Both the position numbers and the translations under genes were made by a program. A DNA stretch of 64,000 bases from assembly GCA_023454175.1 (NCBI GenBank), contig JAEXRW010000010.1, positions 292,941-356,940 of the forward strand, given 5' to 3'. Shown piece by piece: positions 42,128 through 50,418 of this stretch (position 1 is the first letter of the stretch; each line of letters begins with the position of its first letter). This DNA comes from Bacillota bacterium. Its GTDB lineage: Bacteria; Bacillota; Clostridia; Christensenellales; JAEXRW01. The notes under the pieces are model-generated. The model was not told where the DNA came from. It searched no databases and saw only the letters and a list, made by a program, of their open reading frames with translations.

Positions 42128-42165
42128 AAGCCGGGAAGGAAGCAACAACCTCCCGGCTTATTTTT
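42128..42165 (+). terminator. Terminator after the cyclase gene
   Basis: AAGCCGGG / CCCGGCTT stem around a 15-base loop, followed by ATTTTTC. Confidence 0.8.
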
Positions 42166-42330
42166 CTTTGATATCACTAATTAGGATATACAAGGCAAAC
42201 GGGATCAGCCTTTGGGGAAGCCAATTCCCTTTTTGACAATACAATCATTTTTCGGCTCCGCCTCAGGCTATCCATTTCATACGAAATGAAGAAAAAAGTC
42301 CATTCATAGGACAAACAAGGAATCACAGCA

Positions 42331-42373
42331 ATAGCATGCGTACATACTGTACACCATGTACATAATATGCTAT
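42331..42373. promoter_or_regulatory. Nested dyad before the toxin-antitoxin genes
   Basis: Outer arms ATAGCAT / ATGCTAT enclose inner arms GTACAT / ATGTAC. The dyad ends about 20 bases before the antitoxin start. Such dyads are typical operators for autoregulated toxin-antitoxin operons. Confidence 0.65.
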
Positions 42374-42392
42374 GATGGAGGCGAAAACGGAG

Positions 42393-42827
42393 ATGAACGA
42401 CATGTTTATTAAGAATGCAACAGACGTGCGCAAGGAGTGGGGGAGCGTCATCGACACGGTGGTGCGGGAAAAACCGGTATTCGTAAAACGCTCAAGAGAT
42501 ATCATTTACCTGCTGAGCCAAAACAACATCAACCAGCTCCTGAGCAACTATACATTCACCGCGAATGCTTTTACTGAAAACGACGGGAGCATTACCTTAT
42601 CCCTCAATGAAGTAGATATCGCCGCAAACGGGAAAGACCAGGCGGAAGCACTGGATATACTCGCCAGGGACTTGCAGGAGTATGCGGAAGAGTATTATGC
42701 AGAATTCGAGTACTGGTACGCTTCAATGAACCGCAAAAGCCATTACCCCTATATCCTGCGCGTTCTTTCAACGGATGATAAAGAAAAACTGAAGGAGCTC
42801 ATCACGTGCCAAGCTGGAAAGAGCTGA
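42393..42827 (+). CDS. Antitoxin-like protein (Phd-type start, HicB-like body)
   Basis: A 144-residue protein. Residues 1-45 resemble a Phd/YefM antitoxin DNA-binding part (NATDVRKEWGSVIDTVVREKPVFVKRSRDIIYLLS). Residues 50-120 resemble the HicB partial RNase H-like fold (FTANAFTENDGSITLSLNEVDIAANGKDQAEALDILARDL). A charged helical tail follows. The combination suggests a two-part antitoxin for the HicA-like toxin encoded next, whose gene overlaps its 3' end by 22 bases. Several starts are possible: 42393 (GGAGG 11 bases upstream) is taken, with 42402 as a close alternative. A nested dyad upstream fits autoregulation. Confidence 0.65.
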   Translation: MNDMFIKNATDVRKEWGSVIDTVVREKPVFVKRSRDIIYLLSQNNINQLLSNYTFTANAFTENDGSITLSLNEVDIAANGKDQAEALDILARDLQEYAEEYYAEFEYWYASMNRKSHYPYILRVLSTDDKEKLKELITCQAGKS

Positions 42828-43024
42828 AACGGTTCTGCGACAACGACGGATGGGAGAACTATAAGACAACCGACCACTACTTCTACCGAAAGAACGACGG
42901 TAAAGGCAATATCCGGCGCGTCAAGGTATCCATGGCACCCGGCGAAATACACGGGCACCTGTGGCAGGAGATACTCAAAAAGCAGCTGTGCGTCACACAG
43001 GCATATTTCAACAGCAAGTTATAA
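42806..43024 (+). CDS. HicA-like mRNA interferase toxin
   Basis: A 72-residue protein with the HicA pattern: WKELKRFCDNDGW at the start, then a His in TTDHYFYRKN (H24, where HicA has GSHH), and PGEIHGHLWQEILKKQL like the IPIGTLKSILK end of HicA. HicA toxins cut mRNA through that His. The start is a GTG at 42806 with AAGGAG 9 bases upstream, inside the antitoxin gene. A terminator follows. The expected toxin-after-antitoxin order is reversed relative to most hicAB operons, where hicA comes first. Confidence 0.7.
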   Translation: MPSWKELKRFCDNDGWENYKTTDHYFYRKNDGKGNIRRVKVSMAPGEIHGHLWQEILKKQLCVTQAYFNSKL

Positions 43025-43030
43025 ATCTCA

Positions 43031-43054
43031 CCGGGGATCCCCCCCGGCTTTTTG
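43031..43054 (+). terminator. Terminator after the toxin-antitoxin pair
   Basis: CCGGGG / CCCCCGG stem followed by TTTTTG. Confidence 0.75.
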
Positions 43055-43163
43055 TTCCTTCACAGGCAAATATGGTATAATCTGCAGCAAGGACGGACAT
43101 ACAGGCAGGACACCGTTCATAAGCTTTTTCTGATATCACCTGAATGATTGCGGGGGTGCTGCA

Positions 43164-44114
43164 GTGGAGACCAGGATCACGGGGATGGCGGCGGCTGCGC
43201 TGGTGGTGGCCGCGGGACTGATCGCGCTGGCCATCATCAAACGGAAGGCCGCAGTGCTGTGGATCCTATCCTCTATCATAGGGATCATGGTCCTTTTCAC
43301 ATCGACCGCGGCGCTCTACGCCCTGCATATCGAGCCGTCCATGCTCACCGTCACCGAGCGGACGATCATAAACAAGGAGCTGCCGCCTTGCTTCGAGGGC
43401 AAGCGGGTCGCTTTCATCACGGATATCCATTTCGGCAAATATTACAAGGAAAAGGATTTTGCCCGGCTGGCTGAACGGATCAACAAACTGAATGCGGATA
43501 TCCTGCTCATCGGCGGGGACACCGTGGACCGGAGCATAAGCCCGGCGGATGTGGACCCTTCGGCCGTTGCGGGTCTTTTCAAAAGCATCCACGCGCCGCT
43601 GGGCATGTACGCGGTGGAGGGGAACCACGACCTGGAGGACCGGAATACGCGGGCGTTCATGCAGCGGGTGTATGCCGAAGCGGGCATACGGGTGCTGCGC
43701 AACGAGCATGCATTCATCCGGTCCGGGGGCGGGCGCATCGCTATCGCGGGACTGCAGGAGAGCTACTTCCGCAAGCCGGACGCGGACGCGGCGTACAAGG
43801 GCATCCCGGAAGGGACATTTACCATCGGGATGATCCACGAGCCCGATATCGCCGTGCAATTCACTCCGCACAGGACGCCGCTGGTGCTGGCGGGGCACTC
43901 ACACGGGGGGATCGTGGTGCTGCCCTTCATGGGCCCGCTATTCAAGGTGTGGGACGCAAAGAACATGACGAAGGGCGTGTACAAGGCGGGGGATACGGAA
44001 GTGTACGTATCCAACGGCATCGGCTTCGTCATCATCAAGGCGCGGTTCTGCGACCCGCCGGAGATCGTGGTGTATACACTGAAACGGAAAGTCATTAATC
44101 TGATGCATCAATAA
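43164..44114 (+). CDS. YkuE-like membrane metallophosphoesterase
   Basis: A 316-residue protein. Two hydrophobic segments lie in residues 8-55. The calcineurin-type domain follows with the motifs ITDIHFG, IGGDTVDR, EGNHD and AGHSHGG, plus MIHEPDIA; these bind two metal ions. It belongs with YkuE/YaeI-like phosphoesterases that act on lipids or wall-linked substrates. The start is a GTG at 43164 with GGGGGT upstream. A TATAAT box lies about 85 bases upstream at 43075-43080. Confidence 0.87.
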   Translation: METRITGMAAAALVVAAGLIALAIIKRKAAVLWILSSIIGIMVLFTSTAALYALHIEPSMLTVTERTIINKELPPCFEGKRVAFITDIHFGKYYKEKDFARLAERINKLNADILLIGGDTVDRSISPADVDPSAVAGLFKSIHAPLGMYAVEGNHDLEDRNTRAFMQRVYAEAGIRVLRNEHAFIRSGGGRIAIAGLQESYFRKPDADAAYKGIPEGTFTIGMIHEPDIAVQFTPHRTPLVLAGHSHGGIVVLPFMGPLFKVWDAKNMTKGVYKAGDTEVYVSNGIGFVIIKARFCDPPEIVVYTLKRKVINLMHQ

Positions 44115-44158
44115 TATTAACAGGTAATTGATATATTTCATTGTGTGAAGGATTTAAG

Positions 44159-45475
44159 ATGGATAAGGCAGTTCCTATAGGAATCAACAAAATAGATTTT
44201 GAAGAAAAAATCAAAATTTTTGAAAAATTGTTAGGTACTCAGTGGTTAGAAAATCAAATTCCTAACAAGTCATCTTTTTCAACTCTTTGGATAAGAAAAG
44301 ATACTTTAGCGTCTGTAGAATTATATACAATTGCGAATGCTATAGAAAGTTTAAATCTTGAACAAAACACTAAATGGCTAGATGAATTTGTAAAGGCTAT
44401 AAAGACAAATAGAGATACAGACGTAATAAGTAATTCTTATGAAATCATATCAGCTGCTATGTTTTCTAAAAATCAAAAAGTAAATATTAGTGAATATGGT
44501 AATCCGGGATATGACTTTGAGATACATATAAATAATAAAACTATACGTGTATCATGCAAAAAGCTTCAGATATCAAATGAGGAAAGAACTTTTTATAGAG
44601 AAATGAAAATGATATATAACACAACTCTTTCAATGTTAGGAAAATTACAGTTAAGTGGCCTACAAATAGTACTTATTAATATTAAGATTGAAGAACCAGT
44701 CGCTTTAGAAGACATGCGTAATCAAATAGAATACTGTCTTTCAGAATATAAGATTTCCAAGGAGTTTCATGCGTATAAGATTGGAGGGTGGCTTATAAAT
44801 ATTATACCTTTAACTTGTGAAGAGAAAGGTTTTTACTTTCACAATGGTATTGTATCTTTCAAATTTCTTGGCATTTCACCATACAAACAAGAGGAACAAA
44901 ACAGATTTGAAAATTTATTCCGTAGAGCAGCAAGTAACGTCAAACAACATTGTAATAAAATAGATAATGATAATATCAATATGATTATGATCGGAGTTCC
45001 TACTTCTATTTCAATAAAGACAGCAGAAGGATGGATTCAAGATAAATTCAAGCGCGAATACTCTACAATAACAGCAGTGATTTTGAATAGAACACAATAC
45101 ATTAAAATGGAAGATACGTCAGAAATGTGTATTCTTAATGAAATAGCTACCATTTCAAACCCTAATGCAAAAGTTAAATTACATGAATTTTATCCAGAAG
45201 GATATACATTGAAAAGTGAAATACCGTTCGGTCTTGTTACCCTAGAAGAGTCGAAAAATAAGTTATTTATTGGAGACGAAAGATTTGATATAGATGACTC
45301 ATATATTTTTCAAAAAGGTCAAATATTTCACGAACATGTAAATGGTGAAATGAGTTATACTTTCAAAAATGAACCTGGTATAAAATATGTTTCAATATTT
45401 AAACCAGATCAATGTGATAAACCTCTTTTTTTGGAGCCGGGATATCCTCCAGATTCAAACTTTTTATTAATTTAA
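44159..45475 (+). CDS. AT-rich acquired gene, possible nuclease-like protein
   Basis: A 438-residue protein with no family I can name. The gene is far more AT-rich than anything around it: codons are mostly A/T-ending (AAA, GAA, AAT, ATT, TTA). Residues about 95-140 read SYEIISAAMF...GYDFEIHI...IRVSCKKLQ, like the PD-(D/E)xK nuclease layout (helix Glu, then Asp, then a strand ending in x-x-K), although the usual Glu before Lys is Cys/Ser here. No signal peptide or membrane helix. ATG 44159 has GAAGGA 7 bases upstream. Horizontal transfer is likely; a defence or restriction role is a guess from composition and motif. It lies between the phosphoesterase and carbonic-anhydrase-like genes on the same strand. 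Confidence 0.7.
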   Translation: MDKAVPIGINKIDFEEKIKIFEKLLGTQWLENQIPNKSSFSTLWIRKDTLASVELYTIANAIESLNLEQNTKWLDEFVKAIKTNRDTDVISNSYEIISAAMFSKNQKVNISEYGNPGYDFEIHINNKTIRVSCKKLQISNEERTFYREMKMIYNTTLSMLGKLQLSGLQIVLINIKIEEPVALEDMRNQIEYCLSEYKISKEFHAYKIGGWLINIIPLTCEEKGFYFHNGIVSFKFLGISPYKQEEQNRFENLFRRAASNVKQHCNKIDNDNINMIMIGVPTSISIKTAEGWIQDKFKREYSTITAVILNRTQYIKMEDTSEMCILNEIATISNPNAKVKLHEFYPEGYTLKSEIPFGLVTLEESKNKLFIGDERFDIDDSYIFQKGQIFHEHVNGEMSYTFKNEPGIKYVSIFKPDQCDKPLFLEPGYPPDSNFLLI

Positions 45476-45525
45476 TAGTTGGACAGGCTACAGGCGATAA
45501 TATCTTCAACGAGAGGCTATACAAA

Positions 45526-46068
45526 TTGAAAACAGAACTGATCAAAATCAAAAATGAGGGCGACATACCTCCTGAATACAGGGACACGCCTGTGGGGCAA
45601 CTGCTCAGGTACCAAAACCTTTCGATGCCGTTTGAGAAATATGACAGGGCGCAGATGCTCATCGGCATGTGCATGGACAACCGCAAGCAACTGAACATCC
45701 CCGAGAACTTCGCGTACATCATCCGCACGGGCGGAGGCAACCTGCGTTACAGCGAATTCAAACTGTCCTACGCCATCGCCATCGGGGGCATACGGCATGT
45801 GGCGCTGATCGCCCACAACGAGTGCGGGATGGTGAACCTGATGTCCAAACGCGAGGATTTCATCCGGGGCCTGTGCGAACGGGCCGGGTGGGACAGGCAG
45901 CGGGCAGAGGAGCATTTCATGAACTACGCGCCGATGTTTGAGATCGACAACGAAGCGGAATTCGCGGCGGAGGAGGCAAGGCGGCTGCGAAACAAGTACA
46001 AGGGAATCCTCTTTGCGCCGCTATACTATACACTCGAGGACAACCGGTTGAGCGTTATCCCGCGCTGA
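45526..46068 (+). CDS. Beta-carbonic-anhydrase-like protein
   Basis: A 180-residue protein of the beta-carbonic anhydrase family. Zinc-site motifs are present: CMDNR (C49, D51, R53) and HNECG (H97, C100). The GGG and IAIGGIRHVALIAHNECGM segment fits the core strand. It is shorter than most plant-type enzymes, like the small bacterial homologs. It should hydrate carbon dioxide, but several close relatives have other roles. The start is a TTG at 45526 with GAGAGG upstream. Composition returns to GC-rich right after the AT-rich gene. Confidence 0.85.
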   Translation: MKTELIKIKNEGDIPPEYRDTPVGQLLRYQNLSMPFEKYDRAQMLIGMCMDNRKQLNIPENFAYIIRTGGGNLRYSEFKLSYAIAIGGIRHVALIAHNECGMVNLMSKREDFIRGLCERAGWDRQRAEEHFMNYAPMFEIDNEAEFAAEEARRLRNKYKGILFAPLYYTLEDNRLSVIPR

Positions 46069-46118
46069 CGGCATCCGATTTATATTTCAATGGAAAAATC
46101 CATGTGAGGGGGAAGGAA

Positions 46119-46670
46119 ATGGACAGGGTACAGGCAATCGATCTGCTGAACCAGCATCTTCAGAACAGGAACCTCTTCAAACACTCGCTGGCGGTGGAGG
46201 CCATCATGAAAGCACTGGCAAAACGGCTGAATGGGGACACGGAAAAATGGGCGTTGGCGGGGCTGCTGCACGACATCGACTATGAGGTGACGCAGGGGGA
46301 CATGGCAACTCACGGCGCGGTGGGGTACGAGATGCTGAAACAGGCGGGCGTGGATGAGGATATCGCGCAGGCGGTGCTGCGGCACAACGAGGAGACGGGG
46401 AATGTGGCACGGAACACGTTCGAAAAGGCGCTGCAGGTGGCGGACCCCATCACGGGGATGATCACCGCGAGCGCGCTCGTCAAACCGGAGAAGAAACTTT
46501 CCGCTGTGGATACGGACTTCGTGAACCGGAAGATGGGGGAAAAATCATTTGCGAAAGGGGCGAACCGGGACAAGATACGGGCGTGCGAGGAGCTGGGCAT
46601 CCCACTGAACGAGTACATCACATTATCCATCGAAGCGATGCAGGGGATCGCGGACGAGCTGGGGCTGTGA
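46119..46670 (+). CDS. HD-domain phosphohydrolase (HDIG type)
   Basis: A 183-residue protein with an HD domain. The first metal His lies in FKHSLAVEAIM, the HD pair in LLHDIDYE near residue 52, and further His residues in HGAVGYEM and LRHNEETG. Such proteins hydrolyse phosphates of nucleotides or cyclic dinucleotides; the substrate is unknown. GAGGGG lies 6 bases before the ATG at 46119. It is 50 bases after the carbonic-anhydrase-like gene and may share its transcript. A strong terminator follows. Confidence 0.88.
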   Translation: MDRVQAIDLLNQHLQNRNLFKHSLAVEAIMKALAKRLNGDTEKWALAGLLHDIDYEVTQGDMATHGAVGYEMLKQAGVDEDIAQAVLRHNEETGNVARNTFEKALQVADPITGMITASALVKPEKKLSAVDTDFVNRKMGEKSFAKGANRDKIRACEELGIPLNEYITLSIEAMQGIADELGL

Positions 46671-46705
46671 AATGAATCAACAAACGAAATAACACTCCAT
46701 ACAAT

Positions 46706-46735
46706 AAAAGGCAGGACAAGCTGCCTTTTATTATT
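46706..46735 (+). terminator. Terminator after the HD gene
   Basis: AAAAGGCAG / CTGCCTTTT with a 6-base loop and a T-rich tail. Confidence 0.85.
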
Positions 46736-46759
46736 TTCAAAGCGGGACAAAATAAGGGC

Positions 46760-47203
46760 ATGGACGAAATGAATGTGATGCCGGAAGAAGCGCTGTCTCC
46801 CGGCGCGATACCCGAAACAGCAGGAGAAATCGAAACTGCGGACGCAGAGATCGCGGCAGAAGTGGCAATACCTATCGCTACTGAAGAAACGGGGATCACG
46901 ACCGTGAAGGACGCCAAGGGCACGCGGGCAATGGCCCATATATCCTTTTGGCTGGGGATCCTGGGCATCCTGGCATGCGGCGGGCAATTCCTGCTGCTAC
47001 TGACCCCTTTCCTCATCATCCAGCAGTGGTTCCTCTCCATCGTGTATGCCTCGTTCGGGCTGGGCGGGCTGGCGGCTGCCTGCGCTGCGGTATGCCTGCT
47101 GCGCCAGCATAAAAGAAGGAAGAGCGGCATGGCCATCGCAGGACTGGTGCTGGGGCTGGCACCGTTTGCGACGTACTTCATACTGAGCGCGGTTTTCAGT
47201 TAA
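46760..47203 (+). CDS. DUF4190-like membrane protein
   Basis: A 147-residue protein. An acidic N-terminus of about 55 residues (IPETAGEIETADAEIAAEVA) is followed by three hydrophobic helices (about residues 60-85, 90-115 and 122-147) with HISFWLGILGILACGG and MAIAGLVLGLAPF, typical of DUF4190 modules. Function is unknown. The ribosome binding site AAGGGC is close to the ATG and weak. Confidence 0.72.
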   Translation: MDEMNVMPEEALSPGAIPETAGEIETADAEIAAEVAIPIATEETGITTVKDAKGTRAMAHISFWLGILGILACGGQFLLLLTPFLIIQQWFLSIVYASFGLGGLAAACAAVCLLRQHKRRKSGMAIAGLVLGLAPFATYFILSAVFS

Positions 47204-47395
47204 GAATAGAAACTTAAAGCTTTCCCTTCCTGGGTCCCTCCTTCAGTCGCCCACCGCGAAACTTACGGCGGCAGTTCCCTCGCAAAAGTACGCTACGTCC
47301 GTATGAGAGAGCTAATAAAGAGCACCCTGCCGGGGCCACTTTTCGACTTGAAAAGCCGCTATGCAGCTCTACGGGTTAATAATTCCTGGGCAAAT
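47204..47395. other. Short structured intergenic stretch
   Basis: No gene seen. It includes CCCTTCCTGGGTCCCTCCTTCAG, a clostridial-style intergenic block like those at 30875 and 55450. Confidence 0.35.
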
Positions 47396-47420
47396 AAAAA
47401 AGGCAGGACACCCTGCCTTT
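47396..47420 (-). terminator. Terminator for the minus-strand gene at 47427
   Basis: GGCAGG / CCTGCC stem with an ACAC loop; a run of A on the left serves as T-run on the minus strand. Confidence 0.8.
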
Positions 47421-47426
47421 GCTTTA

Positions 47427-47849
47427 TCACTTGAAGTATTTATCGTAGTCGACATTCAAAGCGCCATTCACGGAATTCAGCTCATCACAGAGCGGCCTGT
47501 AGTCCTCAGACGCATAATCCTCCGGTGTGGGGACGTAAACGCCCGAATCCTCTTCCTCCCCATTGATCACCGACAGACGGACGACATCGGCGCCCGATTT
47601 CACTTCCCCGTCCATGTACAGGTGCACACGCTGGTAGACGGCACCCGTGACGCCCGGAAGGCCTTCAAAACCCGGCGCATCCCCGTGGGGCGCCTCCACC
47701 ATGAGCATGCAGGGCGAATCCGGGCAGCAGTTGCCTTCGTTCCAGGCCTGGACGAAACCCTGGAGATCCTTATGAAAAATGCATATCTCGCAGATGGCTC
47801 TTTGCATCTGTTTTGCGGTTTTGAACCATTCCCATATAGTCATATCCAT
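47427..47849 (-). CDS. Hypothetical protein with Cys-rich middle
   Basis: A 140-residue cytoplasmic-type protein that I do not recognise. Residues 1-45 are helical with ICEICIFHKDLQGF; the middle has CCPDSPC and LMVEAPHGD; the end is acidic (EEEDSGVYVPTPEDYASEDY). The Cys cluster might bind metal. ATG 47849 is preferred because GGAG lies 9 bases upstream; ATG 47864 is a possible alternative. A terminator follows. Confidence 0.6.
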   Translation of the reverse strand: MDMTIWEWFKTAKQMQRAICEICIFHKDLQGFVQAWNEGNCCPDSPCMLMVEAPHGDAPGFEGLPGVTGAVYQRVHLYMDGEVKSGADVVRLSVINGEEEDSGVYVPTPEDYASEDYRPLCDELNSVNGALNVDYDKYFK

Positions 47850-48019
47850 ATTATCACACTCCATTTTATGACCCTTATACATCGTATTCACAAAAGGCCA
47901 TAAAGTGAGCCTGAAAGCAGAGTATATTATTCATTATTATCATAAGACGTGCGAACGTGACAAAAAAGACACGCAAGGTATATATTAGAAACATGTAGTT
48001 TGGCGGGGAGCGTGCCCAT

Positions 48020-48634
48020 ATGAACAAGAAGGAAGAAAGATCGCGGGAAGCCTACAACAGGATGGCGCTGAATTACAGCGAGACAGCCGAAGGACAGTAT
48101 ACGGCGCCGTTCAAGCAGATCATCGCCAGAGAAGCCGTGATCCCGGCAAACGGAGCGGTACTGGACATGGGTTGCGGCCCCGGGGAACTCCTGGAGATGC
48201 TGAACAAAAAATGCCCGATTCAGGGAACGGGCGTGGATATATCCGATGAAATGATCAGAGTGGCCAAAGCCAGGTACCCCCAATTTTCATTCAGCGTTTC
48301 CAGCTGCGCTCCGCTTCCGTTTGAAACCGGCACTTTTGATGCGGTGAGCGTATCCGCCGCATTCCACCATTTCCCCGAACCGCGGCAGTTTGCAGCAGAG
48401 GCGTACCGGGTGCTGAAAAAAGGCGGACGGATCTATGTGACGGACCCTTTTTACCCGCCGCTGCTGCGGTTGCTGGCAAATACGATCTATCTGCCCCTTC
48501 ACAATGCGGGGGACGTGAAAATCTATACAGGCAAAGAACTGCAAAGGATATTTGCTTCCGCGGGATTTTCGGATATTTCGCTTGCGCGGGAAGGGAATGT
48601 CCAACTGCTGAAGGCGGTAAAAGCCGGGATTTAA
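48020..48634 (+). CDS. Class I SAM-dependent methyltransferase
   Basis: A 204-residue methyltransferase of the UbiE/Methyltransf_11 type. Motif I is VLDMGCGPGELLEML, motif II GTGVDISDEMI, then FDAVSVSAAFHHF and YRVLKKGGRIYVTDPF. The N-terminal helix SREAYNRMALNYSE is also typical. The acceptor is unknown. It is transcribed alone; a bidirectional hairpin follows. Confidence 0.92.
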   Translation: MNKKEERSREAYNRMALNYSETAEGQYTAPFKQIIAREAVIPANGAVLDMGCGPGELLEMLNKKCPIQGTGVDISDEMIRVAKARYPQFSFSVSSCAPLPFETGTFDAVSVSAAFHHFPEPRQFAAEAYRVLKKGGRIYVTDPFYPPLLRLLANTIYLPLHNAGDVKIYTGKELQRIFASAGFSDISLAREGNVQLLKAVKAGI

Positions 48635-48687
48635 GCTATCCCAAAAGTACACAGCCGCACCCATACGATATTTCGGACGGAACAGAT

Positions 48688-48718
48688 AAAAAAAGCCCGG
48701 ATCAACACCGGGCTTTGC
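48688..48718. terminator. Bidirectional terminator
   Basis: AAAGCCCGG / CCGGGCTTT with a 7-base loop between convergent genes. The A-run on the left gives the minus-strand gene a T tract. Confidence 0.85.
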
Positions 48719-48723
48719 TCTAC

Positions 48724-49701
48724 TTATTTATATATCCGGCGGCCCCATTTGAAGCAGCCGCTGTAGTAGCCTTTGGTAAGGTCGGAAACGCTGACGCCCC
48801 CCGTGGGCTGGCAGTGGATGAATTTGCCCGAACCCAGGTAAATGCCGACATGGCCGACGGGCGGGCTGCCATCCTGGGTATCGAAGAAGACGAGATCACC
48901 TTTTCTCAGCTGGCTTTTGGAGACCTTGGTCCACTGGCTGTTCAAACTCTGGGCGTTGGCGGTACGGGGCGCAGTGACGCCCATCTGCTTGAGCAGAAAC
49001 GTGGTATAGCCGGAGCAATCAAAGCTGTTGGGTCCGTTGCCGCCGTGGGTATACCTTTTCCCGAGGTATTTTTCGGCGACGGTGACGAGCTTATCCACCT
49101 TGGCCACATAGGCCGGCTGCACCGCTTTCCCGTTGGCTTTTACGGCTTTGGCCGTAAAGACAAGCCCCAGCGTCTTTTCGGCTGCAACACCGGTGGCGGA
49201 GATGCCGTTCTGCTTTTGAAACCGCTTCAGCGCATCCAGGGTAACGGGCCCGAAAAAGCCGGTGATGGTCTTGTATTTGTAATAACCCAGCTCCTTCAAG
49301 CGTTTTTGCAGGTCCTTCACATCATCGCCCTTATCTCCTGCACGGATGGCATCCACCTGGCTGTCTGTGACCTTGCGGGAGGCGGGCAGGGGTTTATAGG
49401 ATTTGCCCATGATGAGCTTGAGGGTGACGGGACCCGCCTTGCCGTCGGCGGTGACGCGGCGCGATTTTTGAAACTTCAATACGGCGTCCTGGGTATCGGT
49501 GCCGAAATAGCCCGTGGGCTTGCACTTGAGGTAGCCCTGGTCTAAAAGCGCTTTTTGCATGGCGAGGACATACTCGTCCCTGTCCCCTTTCATCAAAACC
49601 TGGTAACGCTGCACGCTCGCAGCGGCCAGGGCCGTCTGGGGGAGGAACGATACGAGGGCGATCATGACCGCCGCCATCACAAGAACCAACTTTTTAACCA
49701 A
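48724..49701 (-). CDS. Secreted NlpC/P60 endopeptidase with two peptidoglycan-binding repeats
   Basis: A 325-residue wall hydrolase. Residues 1-28 are a signal peptide ending ALAAA. Two PG_binding_1 repeats follow (YFGTDTQDAVLKFQ, FFGPVTLDALKRFQ). The C-terminal NlpC/P60 domain has FDCSGYTTF (catalytic Cys), VGHVGIYLG (His) and FIHCQ (third residue). It should cut stem peptides of peptidoglycan. The start is a TTG at 49701 with GAAGG upstream, giving MVKKLVLVM; the open frame runs on to 49875, but that extension lacks a signal-peptide start. It is a shorter relative of the protein at 33346. Confidence 0.88.
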   Translation of the reverse strand: MVKKLVLVMAAVMIALVSFLPQTALAAASVQRYQVLMKGDRDEYVLAMQKALLDQGYLKCKPTGYFGTDTQDAVLKFQKSRRVTADGKAGPVTLKLIMGKSYKPLPASRKVTDSQVDAIRAGDKGDDVKDLQKRLKELGYYKYKTITGFFGPVTLDALKRFQKQNGISATGVAAEKTLGLVFTAKAVKANGKAVQPAYVAKVDKLVTVAEKYLGKRYTHGGNGPNSFDCSGYTTFLLKQMGVTAPRTANAQSLNSQWTKVSKSQLRKGDLVFFDTQDGSPPVGHVGIYLGSGKFIHCQPTGGVSVSDLTKGYYSGCFKWGRRIYK

Positions 49702-50014
49702 TCCGATACACCTTCTTTGGAGGGAAACCTGCCAACAGCATTTGCCTGCCGCCTGCTTCGGGCAGAACATGCGGCCTGAAGCAGATTCTATACGGAGTTG
49801 ACGGGAATAATTCATATCTGTGCGCTTATCGTAACAGAAATGAAATAAATATGTCAATACCGTAATTATATCCATTTATTTGGATATTCGGAATAAATTG
49901 CAGCAGACTTTATAAATGCGGCGTAATCCGGCCATTTCCGATGACATGGGCATGCCGTACCGGATCGTGAATAACAGGATATGGCATATTAAAGATAATA
50001 TATGGAAACCAGTA

Positions 50015-50043
50015 TTGCAATACTGTGATGAATGTGTTATGTA
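50015..50043 (+). promoter_or_regulatory. Probable promoter of the riboswitch transcript
   Basis: TTGCAA, a 17-base spacer, then TATGTA (TATAAG also nearby), about 40 bases before the aptamer. Confidence 0.5.
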
Positions 50044-50084
50044 TAAGGTGTACAATTGCATAAATTTTCACGGATGGACTGTGA

Positions 50085-50180
50085 TTCCGTTGAAAAAGGC
50101 AAAGCCGGCGAAAACCGGTGACGCAAAGCCACGGGCCTAAACGGGTAAATCCCGCACGGCAGCCGGGCCGCCAAACGGAA
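50085..50180 (+). promoter_or_regulatory. c-di-GMP-I (GEMM) riboswitch aptamer
   Basis: P1 is TTCCGTT (50085-50091) with AACGGAA (50174-50180). The core reads GGCAAAGCC, then GTGACGCAAAGCCACGGGCC, then GGCAGCCGGGCCGCC. These are the conserved GEMM segments that bind c-di-GMP. It lies before the secreted subtilisin gene. Confidence 0.9.
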
Positions 50181-50202
50181 CATGGGTTTGATGCAAAAGC
50201 CA

Positions 50203-50277
50203 AAGCCTCGTGTTCCCCGACCCAGCCGGTGGCGGGAATCCCATACGATGGGGGAACAGGAAGGCTTATTTTTTTCC
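50203..50277 (+). terminator. Expression-platform terminator of the c-di-GMP riboswitch
   Basis: AAGCCTCGTGTTCCCC pairs with GGGGAACAGGAAGGCTT, followed by ATTTTTTT. It lies 22 bases after P1. Whether c-di-GMP turns the gene on or off is not decided by the sequence. Confidence 0.75.
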
Positions 50278-50418
50278 TGACAGCACAGACAACACCCAAA
50301 AACCATGGCTATTCCACGAACATTAAATATGGGATAAAAACTGCAGATGCAGCGCCATAGTTACGACATTACTAGTAGTACAATAAAGATGCCTCAGATG
50401 GAGCGGAAGGGATACCGA

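Larger units (their letters stand above)
49702..50418. other. Long leader region with c-di-GMP riboswitch
   Basis: No gene seen. It holds a promoter (50015-50043), a c-di-GMP-I aptamer (50085-50180) and its terminator (50203-50277). The first 300 bases are plain. Confidence 0.6.

Noticed and set aside
47361..47903. Plus-strand frame of 180 codons
   Set aside because: It covers the minus-strand gene at 47427 and runs through that gene's terminator.
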